A program made the translations under genes and the position numbers. Positions 1 through 7,336 of a DNA stretch of 21,299 nt are shown here, piece after piece. The stretch's first letter is position 1; each line of letters starts with the position of its first letter. This DNA comes from Opitutaceae bacterium (lineage in GTDB: Bacteria > Verrucomicrobiota > Verrucomicrobiia > Opitutales > Opitutaceae): NCBI GenBank assembly GCA_009919985.1, contig RGAX01000020.1, positions 1 through 21,299 of the forward strand, read 5' to 3'. The notes beneath the pieces are model-generated. The model searched no databases. It worked only from the letters and a program-made list of their open reading frames with translations, and was not told the DNA's origin.

Positions 1-387
1 TTTCTTAGCGGCTTCGGGAGCCGGCGTCTTGGCCGCAGCGGCCGGAACGGGAGCAGAGATCGGAGCGCTGGTTGGTGCGGGTGCGGGTGCCGCGGGCACC
101 GCAATCGTGGGCAAAGCGTTGCTGGCAGCAGCCGTGGCGTGCTTGCGCTCGTAGATGCGGCCCAGATAAAGGGAGAAAGCGATGACGAAAAACGCAATCG
201 CTGCGTAGATCGTGGCCTTAGAAAGGACGTTGCTGGTGTCGGCGCCGAAAGCGGCTTCCGTCATACCACCGCCCATCGCAGCGCCCACGCCGCCGTCGGA
301 CTTGGCTTTTTGCGCCAAGACGATCAGCACGAGAAACAACGACAAAACGATGAGGGCGAAAGTGAGTATACCGAGGACGATGCTCAT
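1..387 (-). CDS. secG: Protein translocase subunit SecG (3' end outside window)
   Basis: SecG is the small accessory subunit of the SecYEG inner-membrane channel that exports unfolded proteins. Reading the minus strand from the ATG at 387 gives 129 codons open to the window edge. The first hydrophobic segment is about residues 3-25 (starting MSIVLGILTF). The conserved polar loop contains LIVLAQKAKSDGGVGAAMGG (22-41), followed by TEAAFGADTSNVLSKAT. A second membrane segment lies at about 59-75. This is the classic two-helix SecG layout. The rest is an Ala/Pro-rich, lysine-spotted tail that runs off the window; many SecG proteins carry such low-complexity tails. There is no clear Shine-Dalgarno sequence upstream. 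The gene lies 85 bp downstream of parB on the same strand. Confidence 0.9.
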   Translation of the reverse strand, partial: MSIVLGILTFALIVLSLFLVLIVLAQKAKSDGGVGAAMGGGMTEAAFGADTSNVLSKATIYAAIAFFVIAFSLYLGRIYERKHATAAASNALPTIAVPAAPAPAPTSAPISAPVPAAAAKTPAPEAAKK

Positions 388-472
388 GGAAAAGGGTCAA
401 AGAATCCGGGCGCAGCGGATTTTGTCAATGGCGGGATTGGCCAGCCGCCGCGAAGCTTGCTGGCCGGAAAAT

Positions 473-1414
473 TCAGGATTCGACGCCGAGTTTTTCCAAA
501 AGGCGCTGGAGATCGTCATTACCGCGGTACTCAATCACGATGCGGCCCTTTTTCGGGGTGTGCAGAACGGCCACACGCGCGCCGAGGTGCGAGGTGAGCT
601 TCTTCTCAATGCCGGCAACTGCGGCGGCGTCTTGAGCCGGGATTTTGCGGGCGTGGGCGCTGGCGGGTTTGGCGCCGGCGGAGGCTTTGGCGGTTAGGAC
701 GAGCTTCTCAGTAGCGCGCACGCTGAGCCCTTCCTCAATGACTCGTCGAGCGCAGAGGGTGCGTTGAGCGGCCTCCTCGATGCCGAGAAGTACTTTGGCG
801 TGGCCAACGCTCAGGATGTTTTTGGCGATGTAGCCCTGGATGTCAGCATCGAGCGCAAGCAAGCGCAACGAATTGGCGACCGAGGCTCGCCCCTTCCCCA
901 CTCGCTCGGCGGCGGTTTCCTGCGTGAGATCGAAATCGCGAATCAAACTGGCGTAACCGTGAGCTTCTTCGATTGGGTTGAGGCCTTCACGCTGCAAATT
1001 TTCGATCAAGCCGAGGGCAGCCGCGGAAGCATTGCTAGCTTCGACAAGTCGAGCCGGGATGACTTTAATCTTGAGCTGTTGGAACGCGCGCCAGCGTCGC
1101 TCGCCAGCGATGAGTTCATATTTATCTGCTAGTTTTCGTACGACGATGGGTTGCAACAGCCCCTCGGCGCGGATGCTCTCAGCAAGTTCCTTGAGTTGCT
1201 CGGCGGGAATCTCACGGCGAGCTTGGTACGGGCTGGGGACGATCAGATGCGTCGCAATTTCCAAATAGCCCGGGGCACCACTAGGCGCGACACTCGGGGC
1301 GGAGACTGGCGCAGCCGGCGCAGACGAAGGCGTCGGAGTGGAGGCAGCCGGTTTAGCGGCGGCGATAAGGCCGCCAAGACCGCGACCGAGACGTGATTTG
1401 GGAGCAGCAGCCAT
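473..1414 (-). CDS. parB: Chromosome-partitioning protein ParB (Spo0J family)
   Basis: ParB is a CTP-dependent DNA clamp that loads at parS sites near the origin and spreads, working with ParA in chromosome segregation. The 313-residue product begins with the basic motif RLGRGLGGLIA (8-18), typical of the ParA-stimulating N-terminus. An Ala/Pro/Ser-rich linker (about 20-48) follows. The ParB/Srx CTP-binding domain carries the box GERRWRA (104-110) and ENLQREGLNPIEEA (138-151). The helix-turn-helix is at about 163-187, and a C-terminal dimerisation segment at about 265-310. No parA is adjacent; the next gene upstream is the LysM protein, 8 bp away, so they are probably co-transcribed. No parS palindrome was recognised in the window. 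The start ATG directly precedes the conserved basic motif and is well supported. Confidence 0.95.
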   Translation of the reverse strand: MAAAPKSRLGRGLGGLIAAAKPAASTPTPSSAPAAPVSAPSVAPSGAPGYLEIATHLIVPSPYQARREIPAEQLKELAESIRAEGLLQPIVVRKLADKYELIAGERRWRAFQQLKIKVIPARLVEASNASAAALGLIENLQREGLNPIEEAHGYASLIRDFDLTQETAAERVGKGRASVANSLRLLALDADIQGYIAKNILSVGHAKVLLGIEEAAQRTLCARRVIEEGLSVRATEKLVLTAKASAGAKPASAHARKIPAQDAAAVAGIEKKLTSHLGARVAVLHTPKKGRIVIEYRGNDDLQRLLEKLGVES

Positions 1415-1422
1415 AATGATTT

Positions 1423-1929
1423 TTATTTAGCGGAGACGGGAATGAACAAGGTTTGCCCAAGCATGATGCGAGCGGGATCGGAAATTTTATTGGCGTTGAT
1501 GATGTCCTGTTGCTTGGCGCCGGTTTTTTTGGCGATCACAGCGAGGGTATCACCTTTTTGCACGGTATAGCTGACGCCCTCCTTGGGATAATCTTCCGTG
1601 AAGCTCGAATTAACAGCAGGACGAGCAGCTTGATTTTTGGCTAGAGCATCGAGTGCCGAGTTCGTCTGCTTCGCCAGTTTTTCCATCTGCGTGGCCACAT
1701 GCTGGAGCGTCTCGGTTTTGGAAGTCGCTACGGCTGATTTCACGACGCGATTAAGGTCGGCGACGGCTTCGTTAAGCTGGACCAACGAGACGTAATTTTT
1801 ATCGGCGGATCGGCTTTTGGCGTGAAGTTCGCCATTTTCACGTTCGAGCTGTTCGATACGAAGAGAAAGTTCACCGACGCGCTGGGTGAGGCCACGGATA
1901 TCTTCGCGCAGCCAAAAACGTTTTGACAT
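1423..1929 (-). CDS. LysM-domain protein with N-terminal coiled coil
   Basis: The product has 168 residues from the ATG at 1929. Residues about 9-45 form a heptad-rich coiled coil (GLTQRVGELSLRIEQLEREN), and more helical sequence continues to about 110. A single LysM module sits at the C-terminus (about 119-165: SYTVQKGDTLAVIAKKTGAK, then QDIINANKI and GQTLFIPV). LysM binds N-acetylglucosamine glycans, so a cell-wall role is expected. However, neither this start nor the alternative GTG at 1977 gives a signal peptide or membrane helix. The GTG follows an AGGAG by only three bases, which is too close for a normal ribosome site. I prefer ATG 1929 but cannot exclude the 184-residue form. The gene is tightly packed between fmt (upstream) and parB (8 bp downstream). 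The specific function is unknown. Confidence 0.8.
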   Translation of the reverse strand: MSKRFWLREDIRGLTQRVGELSLRIEQLERENGELHAKSRSADKNYVSLVQLNEAVADLNRVVKSAVATSKTETLQHVATQMEKLAKQTNSALDALAKNQAARPAVNSSFTEDYPKEGVSYTVQKGDTLAVIAKKTGAKQQDIINANKISDPARIMLGQTLFIPVSAK

Positions 1930-1983
1930 AAAAACAGCTTGGAAAGAGCGGGGACGGAAAACAAGCGGGTTGTGCACGCTCTC

Positions 1984-3018
1984 CTAGCGAGGCGGAAAGG
2001 GACTCGGGCCACAAAGCGCTGGCATGGGCATGGAGGCGATTTGCGTCCCGCTCGCTACGGGAAATCCGCGCAAAAATTCGGCGGCAGGCAACATGCGACC
2101 GCCGGGGCGTTGAAGGCGACGCAGGCGAAGCACTCCCGCGCCTGTGGCGACAAGTAATCCGTGCGCATCAACACCCAGCACGGTACCGGGGGCGACTAAG
2201 GATGATTGAGGTGCAGGCGAGGAGGTAAGCGCGGCGTCTGAAAGCGGAGCAACATCCGCGAGACCTAGTTTAACGGACTGGCCGTTGAGTTCAGTGCCGC
2301 AAGTCGGCCATGGAAAAAGACCGTTGATCCGAGCCGCGAGCTCGGCAGCGGGAGCGACGAAATCAAGGGCTCCGTCACCTTTTTCTAGGCGGCGACAAAA
2401 AGTGGCACTCGAGTGATCCTGAGCACTAAAATTTAGCGCGCTAGCCGCAAGTCGTGGTAAGGTGCGGGCCACCAGCAGCACGCAGGCGGCTGCAAGTTTT
2501 GCCTCGATATCGAGCGCCGTGTCGAGCGGTTCGATCTTAACGCGCTCAACATCCGCAAGCGGTCCCGCGTCGAGTTCACGCACGATCCGCATCAACGTTA
2601 CACCTGTCTGGCGCTCACCACTTGCTATAGCGGTCTGAATGGGAGAAGCGCCGCGAAACTGCGGAAGTAGCGAAGTGTGCAAATTCAAGGTGCCGAGCCT
2701 CGGCGTCGCAATGAAAGTATCACGCAAAATATGCCCATACGCCATCACCAGCGAAACATCGGGCGCAAGCGCGGCCAATTGCGCGCGGACTTCGTCGGTA
2801 ATTTTCTCGGGTTGGAAAACCGGCAAGCCGCGGGCGAGTGCCCAGGTTTTGATCTCGTTGGCAGTGATTTTTTGTCCACGCCCAACCGGACGATCAGGTT
2901 GCGTGAACACGCCGACGATTTCGACTTGCGCGCGACCCACTTCGGATACGAGCCAATCGAGCAAGGGCCGCGCAATCGCATCCGATCCAAGAAAAACAAG
3001 GCGCAACGGCGTAGTCAT
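1984..3018 (-). CDS. fmt: Methionyl-tRNA formyltransferase
   Basis: Fmt transfers a formyl group from 10-formyltetrahydrofolate to initiator Met-tRNA in the cytoplasm, making fMet-tRNA for translation initiation. The 344-residue length is slightly above the usual 310-320. The N-terminal Rossmann-like domain starts LRLVFLGSDAIARPLL and carries the signature LNLHTSLLPQFRGASPIQ (111-128). The catalytic residues equivalent to E. coli Asn106, His108 and Asp144 appear as N112, H114 and D150 (RELDAGPL). The C-terminal OB-like tRNA-binding domain spans about 205-330 (KGDGALDFVAPAAELAARIN onward, with a PGTVLGVDAHGLLVATGAG stretch). Peptide deformylase, a frequent neighbour, is not here. The gene lies 29 bp after the DUF4380-like gene and just before the LysM gene. 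No Shine-Dalgarno sequence is visible. Confidence 0.95.
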   Translation of the reverse strand: MTTPLRLVFLGSDAIARPLLDWLVSEVGRAQVEIVGVFTQPDRPVGRGQKITANEIKTWALARGLPVFQPEKITDEVRAQLAALAPDVSLVMAYGHILRDTFIATPRLGTLNLHTSLLPQFRGASPIQTAIASGERQTGVTLMRIVRELDAGPLADVERVKIEPLDTALDIEAKLAAACVLLVARTLPRLAASALNFSAQDHSSATFCRRLEKGDGALDFVAPAAELAARINGLFPWPTCGTELNGQSVKLGLADVAPLSDAALTSSPAPQSSLVAPGTVLGVDAHGLLVATGAGVLRLRRLQRPGGRMLPAAEFLRGFPVASGTQIASMPMPALCGPSPFPPR

Positions 3019-3047
3019 TGGCTAATAGGGGCAGAACCGGCGAGAAA

Positions 3048-3974
3048 TTATAGCCCCGCGATCCAGCGGCGCACGGCCGTGGCAAGCGTTCTAAAGGCGG
3101 CGTCGGTATTCGGTTTCGCGAAGCCGTCGAGGAGAGTCCAATATTCCACGTGCGTGGCCGTGCGACGTGGCGCGAGCGACGAGAGTGCGCCCAGCGTCTC
3201 AAATTCAATCATCGTGCCATCGGTAAACGTTTCGAAGCAGCAGCCAAAATCGGGATATTTTACGTCGGACAATACGGCGGCGTATTTCACAAAAGTCGTA
3301 CCCTCGAGCCAATAAGCGGACCAGCCAGGATAATTGGTGATTCCGAGTTTTTGCGCCGCAGGAGCTTTCGCGACGTCAATGCCGATAAAATCACGATGCG
3401 GCGACCAAACCGGGTAAGAAAGATCGGTGTAGCTCCAAGGCACGATCGAGTACGTGGGCAACAGATCACCCGCGGCATGGTTGCCCTTCGGCGGTAGTGG
3501 CAAAACCCCATAACCGCCTCCGCGCAACATCGTCAGCGCCCAAGGTGCACAATCGACCGACCAAAGGCCGCGGTTGGTGAGCGCGTGCGTAACTTTCACG
3601 GTTCGCAGGCCAAGTAATTCCAGTCGCAGCGCTTTTTGAAGGCCTGTTTTTTCCTCAGTCGGCTGCGTCAATGCGACCCCGTTGGGCAGATTTTTGACCA
3701 AAAGCGGGGCGTCATCGGGTTGATAGGTGCGAACAATATCTTCGGGCGAATGCCAGAGACGGTGACCTCCAAGAAGATTGTAGCCGTGAGCGCGAGGTGT
3801 GCCGATCGGAAATTCAAGAAACAGATTACCGGCACGGCCGGCATGAGAACTAAGCGCCGTGACACGCGGTCCACAGTCCGTCGTGACGGTGAGTGTAAGC
3901 GCACTCGTGCTGAGTTTGAGCGCTTCGCCGCCACCGGCTTTAATCTGCGATCGTTTCATGCTCATCGGAGGCAT
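3048..3974 (-). CDS. DUF4380-like / galactose-mutarotase-fold protein
   Basis: The 308-residue product has features I associate with DUF4380 and the aldose-1-epimerase (galactose mutarotase-like) beta-sandwich fold. These are an early GPRVTALSSHAGRAGNLFLE region, the motif LLGGHRLWHSPE (about 68-79), PWALTMLRGGGYGVLPLP in the middle, and CCFETFTDGTMIEFETLGAL near residue 246-265. No signal peptide is visible. The reading frame overlaps the 3' end of der by 35 bases. Alternative ATGs at 3965 and 3959 would shorten the protein by three or five residues and keep an overlap. This suggests translational coupling to the GTPase gene. A sugar-binding or epimerase-like role follows from the fold; no substrate can be assigned. 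The family assignment is from memory of motifs, not a search. Confidence 0.75.
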   Translation of the reverse strand: MPPMSMKRSQIKAGGGEALKLSTSALTLTVTTDCGPRVTALSSHAGRAGNLFLEFPIGTPRAHGYNLLGGHRLWHSPEDIVRTYQPDDAPLLVKNLPNGVALTQPTEEKTGLQKALRLELLGLRTVKVTHALTNRGLWSVDCAPWALTMLRGGGYGVLPLPPKGNHAAGDLLPTYSIVPWSYTDLSYPVWSPHRDFIGIDVAKAPAAQKLGITNYPGWSAYWLEGTTFVKYAAVLSDVKYPDFGCCFETFTDGTMIEFETLGALSSLAPRRTATHVEYWTLLDGFAKPNTDAAFRTLATAVRRWIAGL

Positions 3975-5439
3975 CGCGTTTCTGGGTGTTGAGGCGTTTT
4001 AGCTGCGCCTTCGTCGTCGGGTAGGAGCTGTTGCTGTGCGGCGCGGGTTCGCGTTTTTCTTTACCGACGAGGTCGAAATAAATCGGGCAGCCCGCGAGGT
4101 CGAATTCATCCACGAGGCCAGCTTCAAGGTAGCGTCGATATTGCTCAGTAAGTTTTTCTTCTCGGTTACAAAACAGTTTAATCCGGAAAGGGCGCGTGCC
4201 CGTCTGCGTAGCGTAATAAACTCGGAAGCGTTTGCCTCCAACGGAGGGCGGCGGAGTGCGCTCGGCGAGATAGGCGAGGTGCTGATTGAGTTTCGCGGTC
4301 GGAAGTTTTTTATCGAGCGTGCGGTTCAGTTTAACCGCGGCGTTGAGCATGCGATCGACTTCGTAGCCACTCATCGCGGAGACAAAAATGAGTGGCGAGC
4401 CGGGCGTGAAAAAGAGACGTTCAAAAAGCGCTTTCTCGTATTTGTCGCGGTAATCGCGGGCGTTTTTGTAGCCGGAAAGCTTCAGGTTTCCCTTCGAAAA
4501 CATGTCCTGCACGAGGTCCCATTTGTTGACGACGATGACGATGGGCTTCTTTTCTTTGATCGCTTCGCCGGCGATGGCTTTGTCCTGCTGGGTCACTCCT
4601 TCGAGAGCGTCTAGTACTAGGAAGACAACATCGGCGCGTTGAATGGCATCGAGCGAACGGAGTCGGGAAAAATATTCGACTGGCGATGCCAGTTTCGTGG
4701 CGGCTTTGATACCGGCGGTGTCGATCAATTTAAAAGGATACATCGCGCCGTCGCGGCCTTTGAACTCAAAAGGAAGCTCAACGGAGTCACGCGTCGTGCC
4801 AGGGATAGGGCTGACGACAAGACGATCGCTTTGGAGCAGGTTATTACTCAGCGAAGATTTGCCGACATTGGGGCGTCCAATGAAGCAGAAACAGAGCGGA
4901 TCGGCCGAAGTTTTAACGTGATCAGGATCAACGACGGGCGGCTCGCCGAGACGTTGAATCATGGCGGCGCGAAGTTCGGTTTCACCCGTGCCGTGTTCAG
5001 CGGACACGCGGCTAGGTTCACCGAGACCAAGGCCGTAGGCGCCATCGATTTGTACTTTGTCGTCGTTGAAATCGGCTTTGTTGACGACGAGCAGAACGTT
5101 GCGCTTCGACTTACGGAGCATCTGCGCGATGCGTTGATCGAGGCCGGTCACACCTTCGAGGCCGTCGATGACGAAGAGAATCAGATCAGCCGAGGCGATG
5201 GCGAAATCGACCTGTTTTTCCGAGAGCTTAATGAGATCCGCCGTGGATTCACCACCGACGAGGCCAAGCCCTCCGGTGTCGAGCAACGTGTATGCGCCCT
5301 CGGCGATTTCCGTCGAAATGACGTCGCGGGTGACGCCGGGTTGGTCGTGGACGATAGAAATGCGTTTACGCGCCAGGCGGTTAAAGAGGCGACTTTTGCC
5401 GACATTGGGTCGGCCGACGATGGCAACGGTACGGGACAT
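3940..5439 (-). CDS. der: Ribosome-biogenesis GTPase Der (EngA)
   Basis: Der is an essential double GTPase that assists 50S subunit maturation. From ATG 5439 the protein has 499 residues and begins directly with the first G domain: GRPNVGKS (9-16), DTGG (about 54-57), NKAD (120-123) and SAEHG (146-150). The second G domain repeats the set: GRPNVGKSS (188-196), DTAG (240-243), NKWD (305-308) and a SAMSG G5 motif. A KH-like C-terminal domain follows, including the RPFRIKLFCN segment. The frame stays open upstream to 5490, but that 17-residue extension overlaps the upstream gene's terminator hairpin and is not Der-like, so the ATG in front of SRTVAIVGRPN is chosen. The 3' end overlaps the DUF4380-like gene. 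Confidence 0.96.
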   Translation of the reverse strand: MSRTVAIVGRPNVGKSRLFNRLARKRISIVHDQPGVTRDVISTEIAEGAYTLLDTGGLGLVGGESTADLIKLSEKQVDFAIASADLILFVIDGLEGVTGLDQRIAQMLRKSKRNVLLVVNKADFNDDKVQIDGAYGLGLGEPSRVSAEHGTGETELRAAMIQRLGEPPVVDPDHVKTSADPLCFCFIGRPNVGKSSLSNNLLQSDRLVVSPIPGTTRDSVELPFEFKGRDGAMYPFKLIDTAGIKAATKLASPVEYFSRLRSLDAIQRADVVFLVLDALEGVTQQDKAIAGEAIKEKKPIVIVVNKWDLVQDMFSKGNLKLSGYKNARDYRDKYEKALFERLFFTPGSPLIFVSAMSGYEVDRMLNAAVKLNRTLDKKLPTAKLNQHLAYLAERTPPPSVGGKRFRVYYATQTGTRPFRIKLFCNREEKLTEQYRRYLEAGLVDEFDLAGCPIYFDLVGKEKREPAPHSNSSYPTTKAQLKRLNTQKRDASDEHETIAD

Positions 5440-5470
5440 GTGTAAGAGATCAGACGCCAAAGACGCGAAA

Positions 5471-5504
5471 GGCGCAAAGGAAGATTTCAACCTTCCTTTG
5501 CGCC
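5471..5504 (-). terminator. Hairpin terminator after the aminotransferase gene
   Basis: A perfect 13-bp inverted repeat (GGCGCAAAGGAAG at 5471-5483 and its complement at 5492-5504) surrounds an 8-base loop, 19 bases after the aminotransferase stop codon. On the minus strand the right arm is followed by TTTCGCG rather than a long T-run, so it resembles a rho-independent terminator but is imperfect. It separates the regulator/aminotransferase pair from der, which should then need its own promoter or read-through. Confidence 0.65.
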
Positions 5505-5523
5505 CAAGGCGGCCGGATTAGGC

Positions 5524-6705
5524 TTATTTTTGAGGGGCTTGAACGAAGCGTTCGATACGGTCGCAGGCGACGATAAGTTGTTCGTAACTCGTGGCGAAGC
5601 AGGCGCGGACGTGGCCAACGCCGTTGTCGCCAAACGCGCTGCCTGGAACAACGGCGACCTTTTGCTCGAGGAGCAAACCCGAGGCGAAGTCTTTCTCATT
5701 GCGGCCCGTGGCGGCTACGCTTGGAAACGCGTAAAAACTGCCGCGCGGCGAATGACACTTGAGGCCGATCTCGTTGAAACGACGGACCACCAAATCGCGA
5801 CGGCGATGATATTGCTCACGCATCTTAAGCACGCTGTCCCAGCCGCGCGTGAGCGCTTCGAGAGCGGCTTCTTGGGCGATGATCGAGGCGCAGAGCATCG
5901 TGTATTGATGCACTTTCATCATCGCATCAATGAGCGCGGCCGGGCCGCAAGCATAGCCCAGACGCCAGCCGGTCATCGCAAACGCCTTCGAGAAACCATG
6001 CAAAAAAATCGTGCGTTCGGCCATCCCAGGCAGACTGGCGATACTGGTGTGCGCACCTTCGAAGGTGAGCTCTGAGTAGATCTCGTCGCTTAGAACGAGC
6101 AGATCTTTCTCTCGGCAGAACGCCGCAATCGCTTCGAGTTGGACACGATCACAGGTACCCCCCGTGGGATTACACGGCAGATTAAGCATGAGCACCTTGC
6201 AACCCGGCTGCCATGCGGCGCGCAATGCTTCAGCGGTGAGCGCGAAGTTGTCTTTCGCGAAGGTCGGGACCGCGACGCCCTGGGCGTGCACAAGCGAGAT
6301 ACTCGGATGGTACGACACGTAGCACGGCTGATGAAACATCACCTTATCGCCGGGATTACAGAAAGCCCTCAACGCGAGATCGAGCGCTTCGCTGACGCCG
6401 ACCGTCACGATCACTTGATCCTCCGGCCGGTAATCGACGCCAAAATGTTCGGTCACGTACGTCGAAATAGCTCGACGCAGCTCAATCATGCCGAGGTTAG
6501 ACGTGTAATAAGTTTTACCGCGTTCGAGGGCGAAAATGGCGGCTTCACGAATATTCCATGGAGTGACAAAGTCGGGTTCACCGACGCCGAGAGAAATCAC
6601 GTCCTGGCCCTTCATCTTGGCCACCAGCTCGAAGAAATCGCGAATACCGCTCTTGGGCAGCGCGGCCACGTGGCCCGCAACCCAGCGTTTGGGATCGTTG
6701 CTCAT
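5524..6705 (-). CDS. PLP-dependent class I/II aminotransferase (aspartate aminotransferase superfamily)
   Basis: This is a 393-residue fold-type I pyridoxal-phosphate enzyme. The N-terminus has the substrate-side motif SLGVGEPDFVTPWNI (38-52). TYYTSNLGMIELRRAIS (65-81) is typical of the aspartate/aromatic branch. NPTGG is at 179-183, the cofactor-ring Asp is D207 in LSDEIYSE, and the Schiff-base lysine is K240 in HGFSKAFAMTGWRLGY. It is most like PatA/AspC-type enzymes of subfamily I-gamma; the amino-acid substrate is not determinable. A GGAGG (6714-6718) lies 8 bases before the ATG, one of the few clear ribosome sites here. The Lrp/AsnC gene ends 15 bp upstream, so the two are very probably one transcript, with the regulator controlling amino-acid metabolism locally or globally. 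Confidence 0.93.
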   Translation of the reverse strand: MSNDPKRWVAGHVAALPKSGIRDFFELVAKMKGQDVISLGVGEPDFVTPWNIREAAIFALERGKTYYTSNLGMIELRRAISTYVTEHFGVDYRPEDQVIVTVGVSEALDLALRAFCNPGDKVMFHQPCYVSYHPSISLVHAQGVAVPTFAKDNFALTAEALRAAWQPGCKVLMLNLPCNPTGGTCDRVQLEAIAAFCREKDLLVLSDEIYSELTFEGAHTSIASLPGMAERTIFLHGFSKAFAMTGWRLGYACGPAALIDAMMKVHQYTMLCASIIAQEAALEALTRGWDSVLKMREQYHRRRDLVVRRFNEIGLKCHSPRGSFYAFPSVAATGRNEKDFASGLLLEQKVAVVPGSAFGDNGVGHVRACFATSYEQLIVACDRIERFVQAPQK

Positions 6706-6720
6706 GAGATGGGCCTCCGG

Positions 6721-7209
6721 TTAAGGCGCGACGTTCAGTCGCGTGGTGGTGGCTTCGCCGACATCGAGCAGGAAACCCTGATCCTTGTAGCAGCGGAGCA
6801 TGAAATGAGTAGAGGTCGAGAGCACGCCCTCGATCGTCGAGAGTTTCTCCGAAACAAAACCGGCGACCTTCTGCAAGGAGGCCCCCTTGACGAAAACCAG
6901 CAGGTCGTAACCGCCCGACATGAGATAGCAGGACTCTACCTCATCGAAACGCGCGAGGCGCTCCGCCAGTCGGTTGAAACCGCCGCCACGCTCAGGCGAA
7001 ATTTTTACTTCAATCACCGCTCGAACCGTAGCTGCAGCAGCGGCCTCGCGGGAGAGATCGAGCACCGGACGCCAGCCGAGGAGGATTTTATCCTTCTTCA
7101 ACTGTTCGAGGTGCTGTTCGACTTCGCTCACGGAGAAGCCCGCGACTTGCGCGATTTGCGCCGTCGTGAGACTACCGCCTTCGAGTAACAGCTTTAGAAC
7201 AGGGTTCAT
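6721..7209 (-). CDS. Lrp/AsnC family transcriptional regulator
   Basis: The 162-residue protein, from ATG 7209, is the normal size for Lrp/AsnC regulators, which bind DNA as dimers or octamers and respond to amino acids. Residues about 1-50 form a winged helix-turn-helix (LTTAQIAQVAGFSVSEVEQH, then LKKDKILLGWRPVLDL). Residues about 68-150 form the RAM ligand-binding/oligomerisation domain (ESCYLMSGGYDLLVFVKGAS is a clear signature). The frame is open upstream to 7266, but those 19 residues (Ser/Gly-rich) precede the domain and lie in the divergent promoter region, so ATG 7209 is preferred. It is transcribed divergently from ffh and lies directly upstream of the aminotransferase, its likely regulatory partner. 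Such regulators often autoregulate; no operator was identified. Confidence 0.9.
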   Translation of the reverse strand: MNPVLKLLLEGGSLTTAQIAQVAGFSVSEVEQHLEQLKKDKILLGWRPVLDLSREAAAAATVRAVIEVKISPERGGGFNRLAERLARFDEVESCYLMSGGYDLLVFVKGASLQKVAGFVSEKLSTIEGVLSTSTHFMLRCYKDQGFLLDVGEATTTRLNVAP

Positions 7210-7336
7210 AGAGATGTGCGTTATCCCTAAACCGGCGCCTCTTGACGAGGATGAAAATGTTCGCACGCCAATGGGCCTGCCCTAAAGGAAGCGGGGTTGC
7301 CTCGCTCCCAAAAATGAGCCCACGTTAACCACTCAC
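7210..7336. promoter_or_regulatory. Divergent intergenic region between the Lrp/AsnC gene and ffh
   Basis: These 127 bases must hold promoters for both directions. A TTGACG at 7242-7247 resembles a plus-strand -35 box for ffh, but no convincing -10 box lies at the right spacing. A 17-base hairpin (AGCGGGG, loop TTG, CCTCGCT with one G-T pair), about 7290-7306, would fall in the ffh leader. No Shine-Dalgarno sequence is present for either gene. Only the position as a promoter region is secure; individual boxes are guesses. Confidence 0.4.

Noticed and set aside
439..465. Inverted repeat GGCCAGC / GCTGGCC between parB and secG as a terminator
   Set aside because: Only a 7-bp stem with a 13-base loop and no T-run on the minus strand.
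5440..5490. Seventeen-residue upstream extension of Der
   Set aside because: It is encoded by the terminator and repeat DNA and is not Der-like; the ATG at 5439 begins exactly at the conserved N-terminus.
6139..7188. A 349-codon plus-strand open frame
   Set aside because: Antisense to the aminotransferase and Lrp/AsnC genes, with no recognisable domain.
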